Of a stretch of 40,677 nt of DNA, positions 33,863 to 40,677 are shown one piece after another. The notes under the pieces are model-generated. The model saw only the letters and a program-made list of their open reading frames with translations. It had not been told where the DNA came from and did no database searches. Each line of letters starts with the position of its first letter. Position 1 is the stretch's first letter. This DNA is from Lachnospiraceae bacterium (lineage in GTDB: Bacteria > Bacillota > Clostridia > Lachnospirales > Lachnospiraceae): the NCBI GenBank assembly GCA_022790615.1, contig JAAVXK010000009.1:1-40677 (forward strand), in the 5' to 3' direction. The position numbers and the translations under genes are program-made.

Positions 33863-34925
33863 CCTGTAACATTCCTTTCACACCCGGCCTCTTACAGTCT
33901 CCACGTCCGGTTACAATATTGTATCCTATGCTTTCCATATTCGCCCTCAGAACCGAAAGTCCCGAGGCATCCTCAGAACCGCTGACAGCCTTATTGTTGT
34001 ACAGCATATATTTTTCCTTTGCATGCTCCGGCGAAAGATTCGGCATGATGACATTACAGCCCGCCAGTATTCCGGTTTTATGGGCGTCGCCAACAATCGT
34101 TTCAAGCGCGGTTGTGGACGGCAGCAGCACGTCGGGCTGCATAATCCTTATGACCGACATAATCTTTAGAGTCAATGCCGCGGAGCCTTCCGCATAGTCC
34201 GCAAACTGAGTATCTTTATGCGGAATAAAAGGCCCTAATCCCACCATATGCGGTTTCAGCCTCTCTATCAATCTTATGTCCTTAATAATATTGTCAACAG
34301 TCTGATACGGAGAACCAATCATCATGCCGCACCCTGTCTGATAACCGATCTCTTTTAACTGCATAAGGCACTTTATCCTGTTTTCATAGCTCATGTCCGC
34401 AGGATGAAGCTTTCCGTAATGCCCGCTGTCGGCCGTCTCGTGTCTAAGCAGATATCTGTCGGCACCGGCGTCGTATAATCTCACATAACTGTCATACGTC
34501 CTCTCGCCGATTGACAAAGTGATGGCGCAGTCATCATATTGCGTCTTTACCGCCCCTATTATTTCTGTCAGAAAATCATCTGTAAGAGCGGCGTCCTCCC
34601 CGCCCTGAAGCACAAATGTCCTAAACCCGAGCTGATAGCCGTAATCAATACATTCCCTTATCTCCGCCATTGTAAGGCGGTATCTTTCCGCCCTGTCATT
34701 TCCCCTCCTTATACCGCAGTAATAACAGTTATTCCTGCAGTAGTTGGAAATCTCTATAAGCCCTCGAATATATATGTCCTTTCCATATACTTTTCCGGCG
34801 GCCTCACGCGCTTTCTCCATGAGGTAGCTTACATCACAATCATCCGTATTGCTAATAAGCTTTCTCATATCCGCATCGCAAAGCGTATGCCTACAAGAAA
34901 GCTCATCAACCAAATGCCTGTACAT
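33855..34925 (-). CDS. hydE: [FeFe]-hydrogenase maturase HydE
   Basis: Radical SAM enzyme acting in assembly of the H-cluster dithiolate-bridged 2Fe unit; 356 aa. The motif C63-x3-C67-x2-C70 (NYCRNNCYYCGIRRGN) is typical of HydE, as is FVLQGGEDAALTD. I use the ATG at 34925, 2 nt after the regulator stop. An in-frame TTG at 34931 overlaps that stop. There is no strong ribosome binding site, so translation is likely coupled to the small regulator upstream. Confidence 0.95.
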   Translation of the reverse strand: MYRHLVDELSCRHTLCDADMRKLISNTDDCDVSYLMEKAREAAGKVYGKDIYIRGLIEISNYCRNNCYYCGIRRGNDRAERYRLTMAEIRECIDYGYQLGFRTFVLQGGEDAALTDDFLTEIIGAVKTQYDDCAITLSIGERTYDSYVRLYDAGADRYLLRHETADSGHYGKLHPADMSYENRIKCLMQLKEIGYQTGCGMMIGSPYQTVDNIIKDIRLIERLKPHMVGLGPFIPHKDTQFADYAEGSAALTLKIMSVIRIMQPDVLLPSTTALETIVGDAHKTGILAGCNVIMPNLSPEHAKEKYMLYNNKAVSGSEDASGLSVLRANMESIGYNIVTGRGDCKRPGVKGMLQDV

Positions 34926-34927
34926 GT

Positions 34928-35104
34928 TCAATTATCCGTGTTTTCCTGTGCAAGAAGGTCTATGGCATGTCTAAGCGCCTCAGACTTCACCACATTCATC
35001 TTCTTACAGTACTGCTCAAGTCTTTCCTTAGTTGCGGAATCCATTCTCATCGAACAGATTATATCCTTATTATTCGTTCCCTTTGGCCTTCCCGTCCTAG
35101 CCAT
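34928..35104 (-). CDS. Small ribbon-helix-helix (CopG/Arc-type) regulator
   Basis: DNA-binding protein of 58 aa. The N-terminal basic arm (ARTGRPKGTNNK) leads to a beta strand (DIICSMRMD) and two helices (SATKERLEQYCKKMNVVKSE, then ALRHAIDLLAQ), the RHH plan that binds operators as dimers of dimers. The start at 35104 has GGGAG 9 nt upstream. The longer frame starting at 35188 is unlikely. It is the first gene before hydE, 2 nt apart, behind a near-consensus promoter with repeated ACGT cores. Autoregulation of the H-cluster maturation operon is inferred from position only. Confidence 0.82.
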   Translation of the reverse strand: MARTGRPKGTNNKDIICSMRMDSATKERLEQYCKKMNVVKSEALRHAIDLLAQENTDN

Positions 35105-35264
35105 TTTAATCATCTCCCATTCCAATTTACGTTTATATTCACGGACAATGAAGCTTGCCGCGAGTATCCGCACAGACCGCATCCGCAAAAGCGGTAAAAT
35201 TCCATCTACGGCTGTGCGCAGCGCTTATACTGAGCGGTCAGTCTTCTATGCTCCAGTATAATTG

Positions 35265-35284
35265 CTACGTATAACTACGTAATA
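35265..35284 (-). promoter_or_regulatory. Tandem 10-bp repeats at the hyd operon start site (candidate operator)
   Basis: CTACGTATAA (35265-35274) and CTACGTAATA (35275-35284) lie head to tail just downstream of the -10. Two more ACGT cores occur at 35303-35306 and 35310-35313, between -10 and -35. Direct repeats about one helical turn apart suit RHH binding. Confidence 0.5.
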
Positions 35285-35287
35285 CTT

Positions 35288-35316
35288 ATTATAATTTTAG
35301 TAACGTCATACGTCAA
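35288..35316 (-). promoter_or_regulatory. Promoter of the RHH-hydEGF cluster
   Basis: Minus strand TTGACG (35316-35311), exactly 17 nt, TATAAT (35293-35288). Among the best promoter matches in the window. It leaves a leader of about 175 nt before the regulator ATG. Confidence 0.75.
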
Positions 35317-35355
35317 GTGATTAAAAGATTAAAAATTAAAAAAATTTATACTGTT

Positions 35356-35389
35356 AAAACGCCGGACAACCCCGCAGGGCCGCCCGGCG
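35356..35389 (-). terminator. Terminator of the GH10 xylanase gene
   Basis: CGCCGG (35360-35365) pairs with CCGGCG (35384-35389), with an inner GC-rich hairpin. On the minus strand it runs into TTTT (35359-35356). It lies about 60 nt after the xylanase stop. Confidence 0.7.
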
Positions 35390-35451
35390 CAAACATATTA
35401 CAATATTAATACATCACATCAGCGTACATGTACATATGACGCGTATATCTT

Positions 35452-37725
35452 CTATCTGCTTAAAATATCATGAGCAAATGTGAATGCAGGCTTTACCCTG
35501 TATACGTCATCAAACATTCCGCTGAACGGCCCATACTGCCAGTAGTCAAACGAGTCATCTACCTTGTTGAAACATGGGTCGTCTATGAAAGCCCACATCG
35601 ACATGCTTGTGAATGAATTATTTGTCTCCGAGTTAATATTCGCAAGACCGTTGAACAGCCTTGCCGCAAAATCTCCGTGGTCCTCAAGCGCATCCCAGTC
35701 AAAATTACGCATGGCCATCTCGGTAAGCTGTACATGCACGCTCGGTTCCATGCTTGAGAATTCCTTTATCGTCTTTGTCGTCTTGTCTACCCAGCTCTGT
35801 TCCAGACATCCCTGCTGCTTCTGGTATGCCCCAAGATATCCCTGGCATCCCACGGAATCGCACAGCTGCACGTCGCCGCTGTTGAGATGCTCAACAAGCT
35901 TCTTTACATATGGACGTTTGCCGTCCTCAATAACATTAAAATCGTTGTATACAAGTTCTATCTTTTCTCTTTCTGATAATAATCCTTCGCGTATCATTGC
36001 CTCACGCGTATCGTATGCGCAGCGGAATGTGAATTTCACATAATCCTCCCCCTGTCCGTTTGCTTTCTCTGAACAGTGATAATAGAACGGATTCTGTCCC
36101 ATACGGCTTTCCCTAATCTTAAGCGCATTCTTGCTGTTTTCATCAATTCCCTCGTTCACAACGTCCCAGCAGTACACCACATCCGGATATTTTTCCTGGA
36201 AATGACGCATTACCTCGTCGACATAATATCTAAGACGCTCCCGGCATATTTCGTTTGACGCGTAATCGTTACTGTCCTGCTTATATCCCTTTGTGAAGAA
36301 CCACTTATGCCTTTCCTCCATACTGTTATCCCATACAAGCGCATGACCACGAATTTTAAGACCGTTCGCCTTTGCCCACTCGCAGATAAAATCGGCTTTC
36401 TCATATTTCATCTTAGGCATCGACGTTTCGTCGTTCACGTATGCAGCAAGAGTCGCCTGCTCGTCGAGCAGCGAGTATGCCTTGAATTCGTTCATCGCCG
36501 TAATGCTGTCACAGTGGTGCGCAAGAAGCTTACAAAATTCCGGGTCATTTTTAATAAGGCTGTATGTAACGCACGTACCGAACTTGTATCCTTTCGCCTC
36601 GGTTAACTTTGCCATACTGGAATAATTGCTAATCGCATCAGACGCATCTTTCGGACGGACCTCAAAAAGTCCATCCGGCAGTTCCGTCAAATAATCTTCA
36701 AGAACCTTGTCAAATGACGCTTTGGCGTCGCTCGCGGCCTTTTTATCCGCATTATACTTAGTCGTTGCGGAACCTATCGAACTTGTCACAACGCTTATTG
36801 CAGCCTTATGATTCGATATCTTTCCGGTATTATTATTGTGATAATTCACATACATGTCATGTATGACAAATTTGCCTTTGCCGTCTGCAGGAACAAAGCC
36901 AAACGAAATTCTTCCATTCCCTAATGAATTCAATGCCTTTATCGCGCTGTTTCCGTTTATCTCGTCCTTAAGCTCTATCTTCTGTCCGACAGTACCGTCA
37001 GTCTTGATTGTTGCAATTTTTTCGGCGCCTGACGCGGCAATATCACAATCATATTCCGCCACATACACGTCCAAATCAAACGCGCTTTCCGTATCGAGCA
37101 TAAAGTCGACCTCTTCAATTGAAGACGGCCATGTGTTCGTCTGCCACGAATCGGACAATACAAAGTTAACATACAGGTTCTCTTTTTCTGTAGTTTTACC
37201 TGCATCAAACATTGCAAAGTAATCATAGCTGTAGTAATACGGTTTTGGAGTCGGCGTAGGCGTAGGTACCGGCGTCGGGTCAGAGTTCGGCTGTACCGGG
37301 GTATTCACGGGCTGCGCCGTAAAATTCGGCGCATTCGTAATAGATATATCCGGTTTTTTTGCCTCCACGGTAACGTTACATGTTAATTTTTTTGTCTTAA
37401 CCTTTTTACCCGACTTATATTTCACAGTCGCGGTAACCTTGCTCTTTCCTTCCGCCTTGCCTTTCACTTTGACAGAAGTCTTCTTTGGCTTTGTAAGTCC
37501 GACAATCTTTTTCTTTGCCGCTTTCCACTTGGTACTCTTAATCTTTGTCTTGTTGCTCTTGAGCTTCAGGGTAAATGAAGCGCCGGTATTCACCGTTTTC
37601 CTCGTTGTACCCAGTTTCGGCGTTTTCGCTGCGGCATCGGCCCCCGGCGCGCTGTATACGCCGCCGAGCATCGCTACGGCCATCGCGGCCGCAACAAAAC
37701 GCGCAATCATTCCTTTTCTTTTCAT
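35452..37725 (-). CDS. Secreted GH10 endo-xylanase with Ig-like and CBM-like modules
   Basis: Endo-beta-1,4-xylanase of 757 aa. A signal peptide (1-33) is followed by a Lys-rich Ig-like domain (about 36-122), a Thr/Pro linker (to about 162), a CBM22-like region (about 165-300) and a GH10 barrel (about 340-757). Acid/base E525 sits in CWDVVNEG and nucleophile E669 in VQLTEMAMR. IRGHALVWDN is the usual GH10 substrate-binding motif. The late WGxxD region is altered (WAFIDDPCFNKVDDS). The start at 37725 has GGAGGG 6 nt upstream. The basic Ig domain may keep it at the cell wall, as in the other secreted proteins here. Divergent to the next gene. Confidence 0.93.
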   Translation of the reverse strand: MKRKGMIARFVAAAMAVAMLGGVYSAPGADAAAKTPKLGTTRKTVNTGASFTLKLKSNKTKIKSTKWKAAKKKIVGLTKPKKTSVKVKGKAEGKSKVTATVKYKSGKKVKTKKLTCNVTVEAKKPDISITNAPNFTAQPVNTPVQPNSDPTPVPTPTPTPKPYYYSYDYFAMFDAGKTTEKENLYVNFVLSDSWQTNTWPSSIEEVDFMLDTESAFDLDVYVAEYDCDIAASGAEKIATIKTDGTVGQKIELKDEINGNSAIKALNSLGNGRISFGFVPADGKGKFVIHDMYVNYHNNNTGKISNHKAAISVVTSSIGSATTKYNADKKAASDAKASFDKVLEDYLTELPDGLFEVRPKDASDAISNYSSMAKLTEAKGYKFGTCVTYSLIKNDPEFCKLLAHHCDSITAMNEFKAYSLLDEQATLAAYVNDETSMPKMKYEKADFICEWAKANGLKIRGHALVWDNSMEERHKWFFTKGYKQDSNDYASNEICRERLRYYVDEVMRHFQEKYPDVVYCWDVVNEGIDENSKNALKIRESRMGQNPFYYHCSEKANGQGEDYVKFTFRCAYDTREAMIREGLLSEREKIELVYNDFNVIEDGKRPYVKKLVEHLNSGDVQLCDSVGCQGYLGAYQKQQGCLEQSWVDKTTKTIKEFSSMEPSVHVQLTEMAMRNFDWDALEDHGDFAARLFNGLANINSETNNSFTSMSMWAFIDDPCFNKVDDSFDYWQYGPFSGMFDDVYRVKPAFTFAHDILSR

Positions 37726-37914
37726 GCTTTTCCCTCCATCTTCCACACATCTGCCAAATGTGTTTATGTAATTTTATATACTAACTATTATATAATACCG
37801 AGGGAAATCATTTGTGTAATTGGAATAAATATCCTATAAACATATAATAAATAAAGAGACAAAATCATTACAATCTACACCTGAATAAGGGTGCAAAAGT
37901 GTAACTATATCCAC

Positions 37915-37944
37915 TTGACGGCGTACGTCTTATTGCGGTAACAT
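37915..37944 (+). promoter_or_regulatory. Possible promoter of the secreted Ig-like protein gene
   Basis: TTGACG (37915-37920), 18-nt spacer, TAACAT (37939-37944). The -10 is weak. The rest of 37726-37914 is AT-rich and should hold the divergent xylanase promoter; a TATAAT-like box occurs there, but no convincing pair was found. Confidence 0.35.
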
Positions 37945-37977
37945 GTATATACCAAAACTATTGAGGAGGCATGGTAT

Positions 37978-39075
37978 ATGAAATCCATAAAAAAGATAAT
38001 AAGCTGCATACTTATTACATCACTTTCCGTCTCGTCGGCATTTACCGTTCAAAAAAGCGCCGACGCCGCATCTGTCAACCTCGCAACATTTTCATTCAGC
38101 AAATCAGACGGTTCAGACGCCGACAAAAGCCTGAATGATACATATAAAACGAATGCCGATACCGGCTATTCGCCAAAAAGCGGTATATTTTCCAGTTCAA
38201 AATTATTTGCTTCAGTAGCGGACCCTTCCAAATCCGATTACAGAAAACTGGAGTGGAGCGGCGCCGCCTCTCCGTATACTTATAACAATACGTCTGTTTC
38301 GATGCCGGTAATGGCCGCGTCCGATAAGAATACATGGGGAACTACGCCCTATTTTCTCATCAAAACTTCGACAAAGGGATATGAAAACATTACAATGTCT
38401 CTAATACTCGGAGGAAGCAAAAAGGGCCCAAAAAATTATAAGATACAATACAGCACCGACGACAAAGTATTCAGCGACATACCAGGCGCAACCCTGTCAG
38501 TCAGTGAGAATAAGAAAATGTTTCCATACAGTTTTTCACTGTCAGGCGTACAAGATAAAACTATGCTGTACATCAGAATTATTGCATCATCAACAACTAC
38601 AATCGAGGGCGGCTCATTTTCAAACGCACCAACAAGCGGCGAAACAGCAATTAACAACATTGTAATTAAGGGAAGCAAGATCAGTACATCTTCCCCTGCC
38701 AGCCCAACTGCATCCCCGACGAAAAAACCAAATACAAACAAACCAAATACAAACCCAGCCGCCGCTACGCCCGGAGCTAACGCGAACGATAATGGACAAA
38801 ATACCGACACTCCTGTTACAGGCAAAAAGAAAACCCTTTCAAAACCTTCCCTCCAGTCATACAAAGCAGGTTCGTCCATTGTGCGCGGAAAGGCTGTAAA
38901 GAAGTCTTCTATAACGCTTACAACGGGCAAGAAAACATACAAGGCGAAGGTATCAAAAAAGGGTAAATTCAAAATCAAACTAAACAAAAAGTTAAAAAAA
39001 GGGCAGATAATAAAGCTATATGCATCAAAAGCAAACTATAATAACAGCAAGACTCGAAAATACACTATAAAATAG
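37978..39075 (+). CDS. Secreted Ig-like surface protein of unknown function
   Basis: Protein of 365 aa. A signal peptide (1-31, ending SADAA) is followed by a beta-rich N-terminal domain (about 35-232: LATFSFSKSDGS; MSLILGGSKKGPKNYKIQYS). That domain has the look of a choice-of-anchor or CBM-like sandwich. A Thr/Pro/Asn linker (about 236-280) and a short Lys-rich C-terminal Ig-like domain (about 295-365: SSIVRGKAVKKSSITLTTGK) complete it. The last domain resembles Big_6-type modules. GAGGAGG lies before the ATG. It is divergent to the GH10 xylanase gene, sharing an intergenic region of about 250 bp, so both may respond to the same signal. No catalytic motif was seen. Confidence 0.8.
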   Translation: MKSIKKIISCILITSLSVSSAFTVQKSADAASVNLATFSFSKSDGSDADKSLNDTYKTNADTGYSPKSGIFSSSKLFASVADPSKSDYRKLEWSGAASPYTYNNTSVSMPVMAASDKNTWGTTPYFLIKTSTKGYENITMSLILGGSKKGPKNYKIQYSTDDKVFSDIPGATLSVSENKKMFPYSFSLSGVQDKTMLYIRIIASSTTTIEGGSFSNAPTSGETAINNIVIKGSKISTSSPASPTASPTKKPNTNKPNTNPAAATPGANANDNGQNTDTPVTGKKKTLSKPSLQSYKAGSSIVRGKAVKKSSITLTTGKKTYKAKVSKKGKFKIKLNKKLKKGQIIKLYASKANYNNSKTRKYTIK

Positions 39076-39076
39076 T

Positions 39077-40453
39077 TTATTTTTTTCCTTTTCCAATCTG
39101 CCTTGCACTGAAGTAATCACCGGCTGCCGCCGCGCGCTCATACCATTTCATGGCTTCACCGGTTCTGTTGATTGCCATATATATATCGCCAAGATTTCTC
39201 TGGGCGTCGGTATGACCCTGGATGGCAGCCCTTTTAAACCATTTTATTGCCTCGTTTATATCCTCGTTCACACCGTCCCCAAGCCTGTATTTCATTCCCA
39301 GCTTACACTGTGCCGTTGGAAATCCCGCTTCGGCAAGCGCGAGATAGCATTTTATCGCCTCTTTTTTATAATCGGTGCATTTTATCTTTCCACCGTCATA
39401 CAGCATACCAATCTCAAACTGTGCTTTCTTATTTCCCTGACTGGCGGACACTCTGTACCATTTTAAAGCCTCCTCATAGTCGGTGTGCTTCGTGTCAGGC
39501 TCCGCATAATATGCTCCCATTCTGTACTGCGCATCCGCATTACCCTTGATTGCGCTCCTGACATCGCGCTTAACAGAGTTATTCATTATATTCTCAAATC
39601 TGATTCCGCTTTTAATAATTTCATTCTGTATGTAGCCCTTGATATCCGTAACCATACCGTTATTATCTATATAATCGTATTTCACGGTCACGATTCTGTT
39701 TTTCTTTTTGACGGCGTTCATGCGGCTTCTTTTTGCAATTCTTGCAGAAGAATCTTCTTCGTCAAAATATGCCGGCCGGCCCGTGCTTTGACGGCTGCCT
39801 TCTCTGTCACCATAGCCTTGGCTGTCCGTACTCCTCTTTCTTCTTCGCACCGTATTTTCACGTTTTCTTTTCGGAGCGGACTCATATACTTCCTCCGGTT
39901 CGTCCTCATACTCCTCCTCCGCTTCAAATTCGTATGCCTCCTGCGGCCGGGAACCGTCATCGTCACGCGTATACCTGCGTTCAGTCTTTCGCGCTTTTTT
40001 GTCAGAACGCCCCGAACCCGCATGGCTTTCCATCGCACGCGGGTGCTCTTTGTTATATTCGGCCGAGTCCTCCTCCGAAGTTTTCCATCTCCTCATAATC
40101 TGCAGTTCAAAATTCCATTCAAACATCTGCATCATCGACTCGAGCAGCTCGCACATCTGGTATTCCTTAAGTCTTCCCTCCGTCATTATGCGGATTGCGG
40201 ACTTGTTAATAAACGAGCGCTTTCTCCACATAGGTCCGTTAATTATTCCCGCCATTTCGGAGATTATCCCAAGCCTGCAGGCCTCCTCCATTATCTCGCC
40301 GCATATTTTATAATTGGGGTAATGCTTTTTATAGGTCTTTAACAGTCTTTCCGAATCCAGCAGCAGCGATATATCTTCAACCCCCGGCATTCTTCTGAGC
40401 AGTCCGAGCAGTTCATGGGGGTAGCCCGGAGCTAATATAAAACTTTCTTTCAT
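39077..40453 (-). CDS. Sel1-repeat protein with an unassigned N-terminal domain
   Basis: Protein of about 458 aa without signal peptide or membrane segment. Residues 1-135 form an unrecognised, probably helical domain (FILAPGYPHELLGLLRRMPG). Residues about 140-265 are highly charged and probably disordered (EFEAEEEYEDEPEEVYE, then RKR-rich). Residues about 300-458 hold four or five Sel1/TPR-like repeats (NADAQYRMGAYYA; KKAQFEIGMLYDGG; PTAQCKLGMKYRLGDG; TDAQRNLGDIYM). Sel1 repeats mediate protein-protein contacts. I chose the ATG at 40453 because AGGA abuts the ATG at 40465 too closely. Converges on the preceding gene with a 1-bp gap and no clear terminator. Confidence 0.8.
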   Translation of the reverse strand: MKESFILAPGYPHELLGLLRRMPGVEDISLLLDSERLLKTYKKHYPNYKICGEIMEEACRLGIISEMAGIINGPMWRKRSFINKSAIRIMTEGRLKEYQMCELLESMMQMFEWNFELQIMRRWKTSEEDSAEYNKEHPRAMESHAGSGRSDKKARKTERRYTRDDDGSRPQEAYEFEAEEEYEDEPEEVYESAPKRKRENTVRRRKRSTDSQGYGDREGSRQSTGRPAYFDEEDSSARIAKRSRMNAVKKKNRIVTVKYDYIDNNGMVTDIKGYIQNEIIKSGIRFENIMNNSVKRDVRSAIKGNADAQYRMGAYYAEPDTKHTDYEEALKWYRVSASQGNKKAQFEIGMLYDGGKIKCTDYKKEAIKCYLALAEAGFPTAQCKLGMKYRLGDGVNEDINEAIKWFKRAAIQGHTDAQRNLGDIYMAINRTGEAMKWYERAAAAGDYFSARQIGKGKK

Positions 40454-40569
40454 ATCTATTATCATTCCTTACAAAAGAGTTTCGGTTGTTTTTTATATAA
40501 TAACACATAACCGCCCTTTATTTCTATTATCATTTTAAAATATCAATTATATCAATTTAAAATATTATA

Positions 40570-40598
40570 TTGACAAATTTCCATCTCTTTGTTATTAT
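40570..40598 (+). promoter_or_regulatory. tRNA-Arg promoter
   Basis: TTGACA (40570-40575), 17-nt spacer, TATTAT (40593-40598), placing transcription start just before the tRNA at 40611. Consensus -35 and ideal spacing. Confidence 0.75.
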
Positions 40599-40610
40599 AA
40601 TCATTGTTCT

Positions 40611-40677
40611 GTGTGTGTAGCTCAGCTGGATAGAGCACTTGGCTACGGACCAAGGTGTCGGGGGTTCGAATCCTCTC
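40611..40677 (+). tRNA. tRNA-Arg (anticodon ACG), cut by the window end
   Basis: Acceptor 5' strand 40611-40617, T8-A9, D-arm GCTCAGCTGGATAGAGC, anticodon stem CTTGG/CCAAG with loop CTACGGA giving anticodon ACG, and T-arm GGGGGTTCGAATCCTCT. The last base present would pair with position 7. The 3' acceptor strand lies beyond the window. ACG would be read as ICG after A34 deamination. Confidence 0.93.

Noticed and set aside
34539-35261. 240-codon plus-strand open frame across hydE and the RHH gene
   Set aside because: Antisense to two well-supported genes and to the hyd promoter; no coding signature.
39485-40342. 285-codon plus-strand open frame opposite the Sel1-repeat gene
   Set aside because: Lies wholly antisense to a gene with clear Sel1 repeats, has no ribosome binding site and an implausible Arg/His/Phe-rich composition.

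Overview
The window looks like a chromosomal segment of an anaerobic gut or rumen member of the Lachnospiraceae (Bacillota, Clostridia). The signs are AGGAGG-type ribosome binding sites, [FeFe]-hydrogenase maturases, secreted proteins with Lys-rich Ig-like domains and Thr/Pro linkers, xylan-type glycoside hydrolases, a BceRS/BceAB-type module and a lone multi-sugar transport ATPase. This placement is inferred from gene content, not from a marker gene.

Layout. 0-1.2 kb: a stand-alone tyrosine recombinase with tandem and inverted repeats upstream. 1.2-5.7 kb: a minus-strand cell-wall/division operon, ftsE-ftsX-LytM peptidase-S41 protease, carrying a 159-bp MITE. 5.8-8.4 kb: a CdaR/PucR-type regulator and a MsmK/UgpC ATPase. 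8.6-14.2 kb: a hybrid histidine kinase followed by an LCP-like/LytR_C protein, a TagA/WecG-like protein and a YitT membrane protein. A second MITE copy sits exactly in the kinase stop codon. 14.4-15.2 kb: a divergent short-chain dehydrogenase with a Cys/His-rich insertion. 15.3-18.1 kb: a BceAB-type transporter. 18.2-27.4 kb: an accessory stretch that begins as an AT-rich islet (zinc-ribbon membrane protein, deleted IS5-family element, remnants). It continues with a cytidine-deaminase-like gene, a GrpB-family gene, a GH98 glycosidase, and a large repeat-bearing surface protein with a structured 5' leader. 27.6-29.4 kb: a BceRS-type two-component system. 29.5-35.3 kb: an RHH regulator-hydE-hydG-hydF-FGGY kinase cluster. 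35.4-39.1 kb: a GH10 xylanase and a divergent secreted Ig-like protein. 39.1-40.5 kb: a Sel1-repeat protein. The right edge cuts through a tRNA-Arg(ACG).

How the genes fit together. Three themes recur: cell-envelope remodelling (FtsEX/LytM/Ctp, LCP-like and TagA-like proteins, BceRSAB), plant or host glycan attack (GH10, GH98, CBM-like surface proteins, sugar ATPase, CdaR regulator, sugar kinase), and fermentative H2 metabolism (HydEFG). BceRS and BceAB lie on the same strand, in the usual order, about 9.6 kb apart, as if an accessory block had been inserted into one ancestral operon.

Most interesting points. The leader at 24568-24639 has a 13-bp hairpin whose loop is complementary to the segment just before the ribosome binding site. 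The MITEs have ends like those of the IS5 remnant, and one insertion regenerated a stop codon. A small RHH regulator sits translationally close to hydE behind a promoter with repeated ACGT cores. The LCP-like and TagA-like proteins both lack expected catalytic residues. A Cys/His-rich insertion lies in the SDR Rossmann fold. All assignments come from reading sequence and motifs; no database search was run.
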